A stretch of 64,000 nt of DNA, from contig RDYN01000041.1 in NCBI GenBank assembly GCA_004293365.1, positions 62,001-126,000 on the forward strand. Direction: 5' to 3'. The stretch comes from Oscillatoriales cyanobacterium (GTDB lineage Bacteria; Cyanobacteriota; Cyanobacteriia; Cyanobacteriales; Microcoleaceae). Positions 9,284 through 18,524 of the stretch are shown here, piece by piece (positions within the stretch are counted from its first letter, which is position 1; each line of letters starts with the position of its first letter). Position numbers and translations under genes: made by a program. The notes beneath the pieces were generated by a model, which ran no database searches, was not told the origin of the DNA, and saw only the letters and a list, made by a program, of their open reading frames with translations.

Positions 9284-9490
9284 TTAGACCGTTACTACAT
9301 TTGATATTAAGTTGACACATAAGGCAATGCCCACTTTCCTAAACTACTGAGACTGTAAAGTTTTACTCCCTCTTCCCTCTTCCCTCTTTTCACCCTGAGC
9401 GAAGCCGACTTGTCTTGAGTGCAGCCGAAGGAAGAACCCTTTTCTTTCTTCCTTCTTCCCTCGGACTTCTTCCCTAGAACCTCGGACTGA

Positions 9491-9545
9491 AATTCGTTAC
9501 ATCCGTTACATCCGTTACAGAATCCGTTGCCGAACTTCCCTCTTC
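9491..9545. repeat. Dispersed GTAACGGAT repeat, copy 2 (reverse)
   Basis: TTACATCCG twice, then GAATCCGTTGCCGAACTTCC and a pyrimidine run: the reverse complement of the copy at 2313. It ends ten bases before the start codon of the KGK gene, so it occupies that gene's leader. Confidence 0.75.
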
Positions 9546-9555
9546 CTTCATTAAA

Positions 9556-9999
9556 ATGACAATTGATATGGACGATTCACAAATATTCCTCAAAGAAGAC
9601 GATGTTTTGTCGGCTCCTACCAGCACTTTGATGTATCAATGTACGTTCAAAGTCAACGAATATATGACCATTCTGAATTCAAGATTGCTAGAAGAAAGAT
9701 TATTGTCAGACGGGATGGATTGCGAGCTTTTAAGTTCAGGAAAAGGCTGGACACAAGGAAAAGTTAGATTGCGCCTGGAGTTCGTTCCGATCGAACCTGA
9801 AGTCAAAGAACAAAAAGCCCTTCCCGCCGCCCCGGAAGAATCAGACACCGCTCAAAACAACGCCGAAGATAGCTCAGAGTCTGAGCAAATTGATACAAAT
9901 GAGCCATTAGATGTCAGCGATTCAACAGAAATCAGTAATGATTTTCCGGTTTCTAGGTATCCAGACAGCAATCCCCACAGTCGAGGAATGTGGAGCTAA
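9556..9999 (+). CDS. KGK-domain protein
   Basis: 147 residues. Residues 10-90 match the cyanobacterial KGK family: DVLSAPTSTLMYQCTFKVNEY near the start and the signature GKGWTQGKVRLRLEFVP at about residues 62-78. No function is assigned to this family. The C-terminal third (about 88-147) is acidic and Ser/Glu-rich and probably disordered. A second in-frame ATG four codons on (MDDSQIF) is an equally good start. There is no strong ribosome binding site because a dispersed repeat fills the leader. No neighbouring gene suggests a role. Confidence 0.75.
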   Translation: MTIDMDDSQIFLKEDDVLSAPTSTLMYQCTFKVNEYMTILNSRLLEERLLSDGMDCELLSSGKGWTQGKVRLRLEFVPIEPEVKEQKALPAAPEESDTAQNNAEDSSESEQIDTNEPLDVSDSTEISNDFPVSRYPDSNPHSRGMWS

Positions 10000-10412
10000 G
10001 CTGCTACTTACGGGATAGGAAAAGGAGGAAGATTTTTAAATTTTAAGTTCAGAGTTTTGAGTTGAGGAGTTTATGATTGCATCCTTCATACAACTGACAA
10101 CTGATACCAATTTAAAAAATCCTTGCTGCAACATTCTTAGTTGAGTTTGTCTGCTCAAATATTGTCGGTGGTGCGTCGCTGTAAGATTTTCTGTCTTTTG
10201 TTGGGTACGCTCTCTGGCGACACACCCTACGACTACTTGTCATACCAAATCGGGGTTAGATATCCCCGTTATCATTCGGCGGTTGAAACCGCTGCTATAC
10301 AAACAAAGTCGGCAGTAAGGCCGACTGGTTCATCAAGGGTATCGGAAACCTGGATTTGGTATCAACTGTCAACTGTCAACTGTCAACTGTCAACTGACAA
10401 CTATGAACTGTA
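10000..10412. other. 413-base spacer with dispersed and tandem repeats
   Basis: No supported gene; an open frame at 10141-10413 has no ATG, binding site or family motif. At 10255-10325 the motif CGGCGGTTGAAACCGC...TACAAACAAAGTC appears, which recurs at 30964-31010. A five-copy TCAACTG heptamer array (10366-10402) ends ten bases before tilS. Confidence 0.6.
10366..10402. repeat. Heptamer tandem array (TCAACTG)n
   Basis: Five TCAACTG units immediately upstream of tilS. Confidence 0.85.
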
Positions 10413-11459
10413 ATGCCTGAATCTGCCAATTGGACGCACCTCCACGCTCAACTGCACCGGACACTGCTGCAACGACAAATTTTGCCCTCAAATCAGCGAT
10501 TGTTAGTAGCAGTATCCGGCGGGCAAGATTCTCTGTGCACGCTCAAATTACTGCTCGATTTGCAGCCCAAATGGGGGTGGAATCTAGCCATTGCTCACTG
10601 CGATCACTGCTGGCGTTCTGATTCCCAAAAGAATGCAAATCATGTAGAAAATTTAGCTAAAAATTTCGGAATATCCTACTATTTGCAAACGGCACCGGAC
10701 ATCCCTAAAACCGAAGCAGCGGCCAGACAGTGGCGGTATCAAGCTTTAACCGAAGTTGCGATCGCCCGCAACTACCCCTACATTGTGACAGGCCACACAG
10801 CCAGCGATCGCGCGGAAACACTCCTCTACAACCTAATTCGCGGTAGCGGCGCCGACGGACTTTCCGCCCTGACTTGGACGCGCCCCGTTGCCGATTTGCG
10901 ATTGGGGGATTCTGAGGAAAATCCACAATCGACAATATACTTAGTTCGTCCTTTGCTCGAAATAACCCGATCGCAAACAGGTCAATTTTGTCAAGAGCAA
11001 AAGCTACCAATTTGGGAAGATTCTACCAATCAAGACTTGCAATATGCCCGCAACCGAATTCGATCGCAATTATTGCCTTATTTAGAAACTCATTTCAACC
11101 CAAGAGCATCGACAGCCCTCGCCCAAACAGCCGAACTCCTGCGCGCCGATGTCGAATATATCGAGATTGCAGCCAGTGCATTGCTACAGCGAGCCATCTC
11201 TCCAATTGCAGACAACCCGCAGGTGAAAATTCAACTCCCCGTCAAGTTAAATCGCCCAATTTTGCGAGCAGCACCCCTAGCATTGCAACGGCGGGCAATG
11301 CGGCAGGTATTGCAGCAAATATTGCCCTGTGCACCCAGTTTTGACAGCGTAGAAAAACTCACCAGCTTAATCGCAGCGCCCAACCGATCGCAAACCGATC
11401 CATTTCCTGGAGGAGCGATCGCCCGAGTTGAAAACCCTTGGATCGCGATCGATCTTTAA
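10413..11459 (+). CDS. tilS: tRNA(Ile)-lysidine synthetase
   Basis: 348 residues. The PP-loop SGGQDS at residues 35-40 binds ATP; downstream family blocks are HCDHCWR, ARQWRYQAL, TGHTASDRAETLLYNLIRGSGADGLSAL and WEDSTNQDLQYARNRIRSQLLPYL. TilS attaches lysine to C34 of the CAU-anticodon tRNA-Ile, changing it from Met to Ile decoding, and is essential. The C-terminal domain is short, as in other cyanobacteria, compared with about 430 residues in E. coli. The gene converges on hmpF with only two bases between stop codons, so read-through from either side is possible. Confidence 0.95.
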   Translation: MPESANWTHLHAQLHRTLLQRQILPSNQRLLVAVSGGQDSLCTLKLLLDLQPKWGWNLAIAHCDHCWRSDSQKNANHVENLAKNFGISYYLQTAPDIPKTEAAARQWRYQALTEVAIARNYPYIVTGHTASDRAETLLYNLIRGSGADGLSALTWTRPVADLRLGDSEENPQSTIYLVRPLLEITRSQTGQFCQEQKLPIWEDSTNQDLQYARNRIRSQLLPYLETHFNPRASTALAQTAELLRADVEYIEIAASALLQRAISPIADNPQVKIQLPVKLNRPILRAAPLALQRRAMRQVLQQILPCAPSFDSVEKLTSLIAAPNRSQTDPFPGGAIARVENPWIAIDL

Positions 11460-11461
11460 CT

Positions 11462-13210
11462 TTAGGCGTTTGGCAGAAAACTCGAAAGAGCTTGGCGCAG
11501 ATCCGAAACAACCCGATCTTGCTGCTCTCCAGTCTGCTGCACGCGATCGAGTTCTCCCCCCACCGCTTCCAGCTTTTGGCGCAGCCCGCTCAAATTGTCC
11601 TGCACCGGTTGCAACATTTCTTGATAAACATTCACCCGGCCCCAGAGTTCCGCCACAGCACCTTTCTGGTTGAACAAATTCTGCTCTAACTGCTTAAGTT
11701 CATTGCGTTTCGCTTCACTTTCCCCATTTTGACGGTTGACATTTCCCTCAATTTGAGATATGGAATCCCGCACCTGCTGAATTTCCGTTTCCAGCCGTTG
11801 CAATTCTTGGCTTTGCTGCTGGCGTTGAGTATTGAGCTGTGAGACGATCGGCCCCAAATCAATATCTCCGGGCTCTGTTTTTTGAGGATTAGCAGTACCC
11901 AAGCGACGCCACAGCACCGCCTGATGCTGCTTCAAAACATTTTCCCGTTCCTGCAAGCGGAGGCGCTGTCCCACCAAAGTTTCATTCAACATCTGATAAC
12001 TTTCGAGTTCATCGGCCATTTCATTTTCCAAAGCCATGCGATCGTACTCGGAAGCCGCTTGAATTTTGGCTTGCAACTCCTCGATTGTTTCCCGCTGGAG
12101 AGTCAACTCCTCCTCTTGATCGTTAACAAACCGGAACACCTTTTCCAAATCCTCTTGCAGGTGTTGCACCAGCCCCTGTAATTCCTCAACCGGCATCTGC
12201 TCCAGAGCAGACACATCTACTACCTGCTCCACAGCCCCAGCACCCGAACCAGACGCCAACCCGGAGATTTGCTGGTACATATTCTCAACAGCCTTCACCT
12301 GCACAGACATAGACTGAGCCTGTTCCTGCTTAGCGCTGAGGGTACATTGCTGCCCTTTGAGTTGGGCCCGAGCCCCGGCCAAAGCATCTTGGGATTGATA
12401 CCACTCCTGCCAGCGGCTTTGGAGGCTCTGCCCAAGTCGATCGACCTCTTCCTGCTGTTGCTGAGCGTTTGTGCGTTTTTGCTCCAACTGTTGCCAGTGC
12501 AAATCCAGAATTGCCTGCTGAGCGCCCACAACACCAAAAGACTGATTGAGTTGTTCCCGAACTCCAAGGGCTGCAGAAATTGCTCCTCCCAGCTTGTTCA
12601 TCAACTCCTGAATCCTCCGTGCCTGTTCCTCGTCAACCACCGCCCCCTGAGAAGCCTGAGACTGCTGCTGGGCAACCTGCTGCTGTTCGCCCCGCAACTG
12701 TTCCCAAGCCGTCTCCATTTCCGTGCGGCTGCGATCGACCTCTTCTCGCAGTCGGTTAGCTTCATCCCGAGTATTTTCAATTTCCGAGCGTTGAGCCTCC
12801 AGGCGCTCCAACTCCTCCTCCATTTGAGCCAACTGCTCTTCGCGGGCTTGCATTTCCATTTCCCGGCGATTGAGTTCCTGACTCGAAAACGTCAGAGAAG
12901 CCTTCCACTGCTCAATTTCCTCTTCCTTATCCTTAAACTTGTCCTGCAAGCGGGAGAAATTTTGCAGAATGCTCACCAACTGGCGGGCAGCCTCCTGAAT
13001 CCGCTGCACTTGCTTGTTAGCGCTCAACTCCACCAGCACCAGCGTGCCGTCGTTAAACTTATTAGCTTCCTCAACTGGGATCGAGTCATCGCCTGGTACG
13101 GCGCTCCAGTTGTGTTCGCCCCGCTGACAAGCTAGCAGTTTCAGTTCAGCCTTACCGCCACCGAGACCAAAGCCGCTTCTCTGTTTTTGTACTTCTGCTA
13201 GATACAGCAC
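11462..13210 (-). CDS. hmpF: Coiled-coil pilus motility protein HmpF
   Basis: 582 residues if started at GTG 13210-13208, which has AGAGGA eight bases upstream and gives an N-terminus (V)LYLAEVQKQRSGFG. A longer frame to 13267 begins with TTG and has no binding site. The N-terminal 90 residues (GGGKAELKLLACQRGEHNWSAVPG) form a conserved head; residues about 95-570 are almost continuous Glu/Gln/Arg heptads, a long coiled coil. This matches HmpF, needed for type IV pilus motility in Nostoc and placed next to the hmp chemotaxis locus. The same neighbourhood is seen here: hmpA-C-D-E lie on the other strand, with an inserted TnpB element between. Assignment rests on the head sequence and context; the coiled coil alone would not be specific. 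Confidence 0.85.
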   Translation of the reverse strand: MLYLAEVQKQRSGFGLGGGKAELKLLACQRGEHNWSAVPGDDSIPVEEANKFNDGTLVLVELSANKQVQRIQEAARQLVSILQNFSRLQDKFKDKEEEIEQWKASLTFSSQELNRREMEMQAREEQLAQMEEELERLEAQRSEIENTRDEANRLREEVDRSRTEMETAWEQLRGEQQQVAQQQSQASQGAVVDEEQARRIQELMNKLGGAISAALGVREQLNQSFGVVGAQQAILDLHWQQLEQKRTNAQQQQEEVDRLGQSLQSRWQEWYQSQDALAGARAQLKGQQCTLSAKQEQAQSMSVQVKAVENMYQQISGLASGSGAGAVEQVVDVSALEQMPVEELQGLVQHLQEDLEKVFRFVNDQEEELTLQRETIEELQAKIQAASEYDRMALENEMADELESYQMLNETLVGQRLRLQERENVLKQHQAVLWRRLGTANPQKTEPGDIDLGPIVSQLNTQRQQQSQELQRLETEIQQVRDSISQIEGNVNRQNGESEAKRNELKQLEQNLFNQKGAVAELWGRVNVYQEMLQPVQDNLSGLRQKLEAVGGELDRVQQTGEQQDRVVSDLRQALSSFLPNA

Positions 13211-13788
13211 ACTAATAGTCCTCTCTTTGGTGTCGTTTGCCCGATCGGGAATAGCATCCTTTTCCAACTGTCTTCAGCACTCGCCGACAGCACTGCTTCT
13301 CTCGCACTGCGTCTAGAAAGCACTGCCGCCGCCTGCTTTCTGAACCAATGGGAGAGCAGTATCAATGCCGCTTGATTCAAGACTAGCAAAACTGGGGGGA
13401 CTGCCATAGCCCAAAGCCGAAAAAGATCAGTCAGTCAAAAACTTTCATTGATTGTATCAGGCTTTCGGTGAGGGTCGATCGCCATCTCGTCCTTTAATTG
13501 CCCAAACCGCGTCTTCTCCGCAGGCGGACTAGGGATTTGAACCGCACTGCCTTAGAATAGTGGAATCACGCGAGCCTGTCATCGAGATCTACTCTTGAGC
13601 AAAAAGGTCAATGCTTTAAGACAGAACCCAACCGCAAGGACGCACAGCGCAAGGTAAACGTCAAAATTTTGGCGGTCGAAGACTTGAACCAGTCGTCCCT
13701 GCCAGCGTTGGACGACGATCGAAAAGCCCAGACAATTGTGTGTGTCATAAACCCCACGCACCAATGCCGGGGTGATGACTGTTAACAA
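13211..13788. other. Spacer between hmpF and the TnpB element
   Basis: 578 bases. Possibly the original hmpF-hmpA intergenic region. A minus-strand frame at 13579-13788 could encode 69 residues ending in a hydrophobic stretch, but I find no binding site or family. GGCGGACTAGGGATTTGAACCGC near 13524 resembles the 3' half of a tRNA on the minus strand, but no D or anticodon arm fits. Confidence 0.4.
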
Positions 13789-15450
13789 TTTACCTAGATT
13801 TACCCAGGATTTAGTAGTTAGATTCTCGGTAAGCCAATGGATAGATTGATGAGTATTGGCGAGTTAGCAGAGCTTTAAAGCTGTTAACATACGAAGAGAT
13901 AAACACATTGAGAGGTCGAATCAATGGCTACCCTAACTTATTGCAAAGGCTTGCCCACACCAGTACACGAACTCAACGAACTAGGATTTACAGATTTCGA
14001 GATGTTCTTAGAAGCTTACGCCCCAATTTTTAGGGCTGCAAGCATTGAAACAGTTGACCACTTACTTTTAGGCACAGAGTTCAAGAAATCAGATTGGAAC
14101 ACGCATTTACAGCAAACCTACGGCATCAATAAGCGCCACGCCAATGGTGTAATCAGTTCTGCCAAGGGTCGTGTAGATGGTGCTAAAGAACACAGGATTT
14201 TACATCTAAAAGCTCTTGAAGGAAAAATTAAATCTATTGGTGCGTGGCTCAAGAAAGCCGAACGCAAGTTGGTATTAGCTCGTAAGTTCTATGCCAAGAA
14301 AAAATGGCAGAAATCAAAAACAGGTTGCAATTTTCCCCTAGCCTGCTCACTTCAATATAAATCCACAAACTGGCAGAATTTGCGCTTTCAAATTCACAAC
14401 AAAAAGCGTAAACTGACTGGGTTAATTAACAGAGTAGAACATTTAAGGCTTTCGCCAGTCAAAGTCTTCATCCCGATGAGGGATATTTTTGTTGTCGGCT
14501 CTAAGGATGAGTCTTTTGGCAATCAAGTCTGCCAGTGGAATGGGGATAAAATAACTTTTAGAGTCCCCAAATGCTTAGAGTCACGATTTGGAAAAACTGT
14601 GTCCTCTCTTGTTGGTGATTTCAGCCGCAACATCAACAGACTGCCAGAATGCGGTGCTAAAACCTGGCATTTCTATCGCAAGAATGGAAAGTGGGTTACT
14701 GCCGTGCAGTTTACCCCAAATCCCGCGAAGCAGGTTTCGAGAGAGAGAATGTACGGTTGCATTGGTATCGACATAAATCCCGGTTCTATTGGGTGGGTGT
14801 ATGTCGATTCTGAAGGGAATCTCAAAGCCAAAGGGCAGATCCCATTGCAGATAGGTTTACCCTCCGGCAAGCAACAGGCTCAAATTGTTGATGCTTGTCT
14901 GCAACTAGCTGCAAAAGCCACAGAATTTGAATGTCCTGTGGTTTGTGAAGAACTTGATTTCTCAACAAAAAAGCAATCGCTGGGAGAGAAAGGTAGAAAG
15001 TATGCTCGAATGTTGTCGGGTTGGGCGTATAGTGAGTTTTATAAACAACTCAGTTCTATTTTGTCGAATCGTGGGATTGAGTTGACAACGGTCAATCCAG
15101 CTTATTCAAGCATTATCAGCTTGGTGAAATACCTGAGAATGTATGGCTTAGCTAGTGACGAAGCGGCTGCACTGGTAATTGCTCGTAGGGCAAGCAAGTT
15201 AAGTGAAAAAATACCTTGCTCCTTAACCGCCTATTCTGAAGTGAATTCAGAAAAGCACGTTTGGAGCGAGTGGAACAAACTGAATAAAAAAATCAAACGT
15301 TCCGCTATGATATCACGTCGTTGTGATTATCAAGCGTGTTTCTAACGGTCGTTTCTTGGTCAACCTCGATACTGAGGAAGCGTAAAGCGCTAAGAAAGAA
15401 TGTTTCAAACTTATACCGCAGAGTTTACCTAGGTTTGCCTAGGTTTTTAT
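13789..15450 (+). mobile_element. IS200/IS605-like element with TnpB only
   Basis: The boundaries are inferred from two similar ends in direct orientation: TTTACCTAGATTTACCCAGG at 13789-13808 and TTTACCTAGGTTTGCCTAGG at 15424-15443. The right end forms a perfect six-pair hairpin CCTAGG-TTTG-CCTAGG, the left an imperfect one. Subterminal hairpins without inverted repeats are characteristic of IS200/IS605 elements, which move as single strands through TnpA. No tnpA is present, so this copy would depend on a TnpA elsewhere. The element separates hmpF from hmpA. Confidence 0.6.
13924..15345 (+). CDS. TnpB-related RuvC-like nuclease
   Basis: 473 residues from ATG 13924. The C-terminal half is a split RuvC domain with all three acids: CIGIDINPGSIGWVYVD (Asp283), VVCEELDFSTKK (Glu342/343) and YGLASDEAAALVIARRA (Asp412). 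The expected C4 zinc ribbon between the second and third motifs is absent; instead the segment reads NPAYSSIISLVKYLRM. This is the pattern of the TnpB-related proteins found with IS200/IS605 elements, which by analogy with TnpB may be guided by an RNA from the element's right end. The N-terminal half is basic and helical. The frame is intact, so the protein may be active. The 3' region 15346-15450 would be the place for a guide RNA scaffold. Origin by transfer is implied by its insertion in the hmp locus. Confidence 0.8.
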   Translation: MATLTYCKGLPTPVHELNELGFTDFEMFLEAYAPIFRAASIETVDHLLLGTEFKKSDWNTHLQQTYGINKRHANGVISSAKGRVDGAKEHRILHLKALEGKIKSIGAWLKKAERKLVLARKFYAKKKWQKSKTGCNFPLACSLQYKSTNWQNLRFQIHNKKRKLTGLINRVEHLRLSPVKVFIPMRDIFVVGSKDESFGNQVCQWNGDKITFRVPKCLESRFGKTVSSLVGDFSRNINRLPECGAKTWHFYRKNGKWVTAVQFTPNPAKQVSRERMYGCIGIDINPGSIGWVYVDSEGNLKAKGQIPLQIGLPSGKQQAQIVDACLQLAAKATEFECPVVCEELDFSTKKQSLGEKGRKYARMLSGWAYSEFYKQLSSILSNRGIELTTVNPAYSSIISLVKYLRMYGLASDEAAALVIARRASKLSEKIPCSLTAYSEVNSEKHVWSEWNKLNKKIKRSAMISRRCDYQACF

Positions 15451-15697
15451 AAGCGGCTTGTAAGACTTAATTCTAGACAGGCTGATGCCTGAAATTGCTG
15501 CCCGAAGCTCAAAATCCCCAGGCCTCCATAGCTGGGGAGTATGTCAACAAGAGAAAATCGCCCTTTCGTCAATTCCTAATTGTGCCAGTGGCATCGAACC
15601 CGTAAATTCTTGACAGAAACTAAAGTTAATATAAGCGCGATCGCACAGTCTTTCTAATTTCAGACGCCAACGGTTTTAAGGAGGATACTTTAGCTGC

Positions 15698-16933
15698 ATG
15701 CAGGGAAATTTGAGTGAAATTGACATCCGCAGCATCCTGCAATTAATTGAGTTAGGTCAGCGCACCGGAGAACTGTTCGTAGAGGCCTACAGCTTCACCG
15801 GCAGCTCGGGTAATCTACCTACCCAGCGCTCCGGTGCAGGACAATCCTGGTATGTCTTCTGCTTCAACGGTCAGGTTATTTACGCTACCCAGAGTGCGGG
15901 CAGTTTGTTTCGCTTGCGCGACTACCTGCGCCGCTACAAAGCAGACACTGCCCTCGACAAAATCCAACTTCCCTATATGGCATCTACCAATGCCCCAGAA
16001 TACGGCTACCTGTGGGCGCTGCTAGAAAACCACATCCTCACCCCAGCTCAAGGGCGCAACATCATCCACAGCATGATCCACGAAACCCTGTTTGACTTGC
16101 TCAGCCTCCACCAGGGTTCCTTCACTTTTGAAATGGGCTCAGCATTGGCTCCTCAACTCACCAGCTTAGAAATTAGCTCGCTGCTGGCGAAGATTGTCCA
16201 ACAGGTGCAGCAGTGGAAGCAGTTTCACCCTCACATTCAGTCGCCCAACCAATGCCCGATGATTTCAGATCCCGCCGAGCTCCGAGTCGCCCTGCCTGCC
16301 AATACCTTTAATACTCTCAGACGCTGGGCCGACGGTCACACTTCGATCCGCCAAATGGCGCGCTACCTCAACCGAGACGTGCTGACTGTCGCTAAGGCAA
16401 TTTACCCCTTCGTGCAGCAGGGATTGGTGCAAGTATTTTATGAGCCCTCTGTTGCCCCGGCCAACAATAGGGGGGGGTGGTCGTCTCCAGAAACCAAGGT
16501 CAAGAGAGTTGTCTGTATAGACGATGACAATGTGATTCGCAAAACAGTTGAGTCAATTTTAAACGAACAAGGTTACGAAGCTACTGGCATCAGCAGTCCC
16601 CTCGAAGCCCTGAGTTTGGTTTTTAAACTCAAACCCGATTTAATTTTGTGCGACATCGCCATGCCCGAACTCGACGGTTACGAAATTTGCGCGATGCTGC
16701 GAAATTCTAGCGCTTTCCGGCACACGCCGATCGTCATGCTGACAGGGATCGACGGATTTATCGATCGCGTTAAAGCCCGCATGGCGGGGGCGACTGACTA
16801 CTTCACCAAACCTTTTGGCGAAAGCGAGTTATTAATGCTGGTAGAAAAATATGTAGGGCCGGGCTATCCTGAGGCCAATCTCTCGGAAAAATTATTAGGG
16901 TCTAAGCTAGAAGACGAATTAGAAGCAAAATAA
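15698..16933 (+). CDS. hmpA: PatA-type response regulator HmpA (PATAN + REC)
   Basis: 411 residues. The N-terminal 240 residues form a PATAN (DUF4388) domain starting MQGNLSEIDIRSILQLIELGQRTGELFVE, with helical part LRRWADGHTSIRQMARYLNRDV. The C-terminal receiver domain (about 265-390) has the acidic pair in VVCIDDDNVIRK, phosphoacceptor Asp319 in LILCDIAMPELDG, Thr in VMLTGIDG and Lys in YFTKPFG. The organisation is that of PatA, PilG and HmpA. AAGGAGG lies 13 bases before the ATG, somewhat far. It heads the chemotaxis-like series and would be phosphorylated by HmpE to direct type IV pilus activity. The symbol follows Nostoc; Synechocystis calls the equivalent pilG. Confidence 0.87.
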   Translation: MQGNLSEIDIRSILQLIELGQRTGELFVEAYSFTGSSGNLPTQRSGAGQSWYVFCFNGQVIYATQSAGSLFRLRDYLRRYKADTALDKIQLPYMASTNAPEYGYLWALLENHILTPAQGRNIIHSMIHETLFDLLSLHQGSFTFEMGSALAPQLTSLEISSLLAKIVQQVQQWKQFHPHIQSPNQCPMISDPAELRVALPANTFNTLRRWADGHTSIRQMARYLNRDVLTVAKAIYPFVQQGLVQVFYEPSVAPANNRGGWSSPETKVKRVVCIDDDNVIRKTVESILNEQGYEATGISSPLEALSLVFKLKPDLILCDIAMPELDGYEICAMLRNSSAFRHTPIVMLTGIDGFIDRVKARMAGATDYFTKPFGESELLMLVEKYVGPGYPEANLSEKLLGSKLEDELEAK

Positions 16934-17559
16934 ATTCCGCACCGGTGGCATGATTCCAGCTTTTTTGTAGCCGAGGATGCCAGCGCAGTCTCGACATTCA
17001 GAGACAGAAAGCTCTTTGCTGCGGGCGATCGCACCATCAACTAGAATGTATAAATTCGCGCGCCCGCCGTCCGGCGTCTGTCAAACTCAGTGCAATTTCT
17101 CGATCGCGAAGGGGCCGAAGTCGCTCAAAGTGCAAATATAATATACTTGTTCTCCACTTGCAGCCGATCGCCAAAACAGATGGGCACAGCAACGACTCCT
17201 TGAAGCTCAAATTTCAAACAGACTGAACTATCTGGACATACAAGACATCTTCTGTTAAATTTCCCCGGTAAAGCAAACACTGGCTTTATGGCTAAACCGA
17301 AATCGGCTCAGGACTCAAATTCACAAGAAAAGACCTTCCAACCAAACTGGAATCCGTTTTGTCAAAAGAAGTCGGGTTGGTTGTCATTGCCCGCAAAGCT
17401 GGTTGGTGCAGGTTGGGATTCAATCTTATCTCATGTCCGAACCCGCCCGCAAAAACTGAGATATTGCTTCTCAAATCGGGCGACTTTAGCCCACAATGAG
17501 AAATCGTTGAAGATGTCCTCGCCATCATCCACATCTTTAGTTGCAGCCTGGGTGTCAGA
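16934..17559. other. Spacer between hmpA and the TnpB remnant
   Basis: 626 bases where the CheY-like hmpB gene would be expected. I translated both strands by eye and found no receiver motif (acidic pair, DxxMPxMDG, KPF). An open frame from 17288 has no recognisable N-terminal domain. Confidence 0.5.
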
Positions 17560-18240
17560 CTCAGAAAATACCAACAGCAAGTATGCCAAGACCGTTAGTT
17601 ACCAAGTTTACCCGTGCCATAAATTAGGGGTAATCCGGAAAAAGTGGGTGAGCGCTGTTCGCAAAGTTTACAACATTTCAATTGCTTACCTAGACGAACA
17701 TCAAGGTTTTAGCAGAATCAGCAATAGTGGAGAAAAGCCAGGCTTAAAAATGGTGCTAAAAACATCAGGTTTAATTCCTAAATGGTGCATCCCTAGAACG
17801 CTGGCAGCATTCAAAACCAGGATTCATGATTTAGGTTGGGAATGTGACAAACAAATTGCTTCTGCTTTTGCCACAACTTACGATTTTATATTTTTTCCGA
17901 CATTTGAGATGTATAAAAGAGTAATTCAAAAAAATCGCATTTTAAGGAGTAAAACGGCGACATCAATGATGAATTTGGCTGGCAAAAATCCAGGAAAACC
18001 TTACAAAACTTGTGTTGCCTTGACGGTTCCAAGTTAGTTGGGAGCAAAGACGAACCCACCTCTAAAACATTCGTGCCGTGGGAAAAATTATACTTAAAAT
18101 TGGGTGGTTGCCCAAATTGTAAGTTTCCTGACTGTGGGTATGAAATTTCTAGAGATTCCCCGGTTGTAAAGATTTTGGGGAAAGCTTTGTGGGATAAAAT
18201 ATCGATCGCTAATGTCCGAGCTCCCTCGTGTTGTACTTAG
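17560..18240 (+). pseudogene. Decayed TnpB (IS1341/IS891 type) fragment
   Basis: Fragments of a second, different TnpB can be read in order. First comes an N-terminal part KKWVSAVRKVYNISIAYLDEH...SGLIPKWCIPR, then RILRSKTATSMMNLAG, and in another frame SKDEPTSKTF...CPNCKFPDCGYEISRD, which is the zinc ribbon with two of the expected cysteine pairs plus the last RuvC motif. The RuvC I and II regions are missing and a frameshift lies near 18010-18037. So this is a dead transposon remnant with internal deletions, placed exactly between hmpA and hmpC. A longer frame starting at 17288 includes unrelated sequence. Confidence 0.72.
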
Positions 18241-18524
18241 CATCTAGCAGGAAGTCTAAAATTATCCGAATCTTCAGGGTAAAAGTATCAGATAGTTAAT
18301 AGCAGCAACAAAATAGGGAATTATGTAGAAAAAAGGCAACCTGCACCAGTGGAAGTTTTTAGGTCTCAACCCCAGCAGGATTGGCGCAAGGAATTAGTCA
18401 TAAATACTGCCAACACATTTACAAAAAGGACGGTTATAGTTATGTTTCAGAGACCGAACTCCCATTTTCCTCCCAACACCGACTTGAGTACGGGTACGAT
18501 GTGGGTTTCCCAGAGAGAAGAATT

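Noticed and set aside
10141-10413. 90-codon frame upstream of tilS
   Set aside because: No ATG at its start, spans a dispersed repeat and a heptamer array, and lacks family motifs.
12269-13135. 288-codon plus-strand frame opposite hmpF
   Set aside because: Leu/His-rich composition is the complement of the Gln/Glu/Arg coiled coil; no start signal or family motif.
13520-13590. tRNA on the minus strand (GGTTCAAATCCCTAGTCCGCC)
   Set aside because: Only a T-arm-like segment is present; no matching acceptor 5' half, D arm or anticodon arm could be folded.
13924-15345. Type V CRISPR effector (Cas12-like) reading of the TnpB-related protein
   Set aside because: At 473 residues with no CRISPR array nearby and with transposon-like hairpin ends, a TnpB-type accessory protein is the simpler explanation.
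18381-18524. 48-residue N-terminal extension of HmpC
   Set aside because: Not part of the CheW fold, and GAGAAG before the ATG at 18525 gives a better start.
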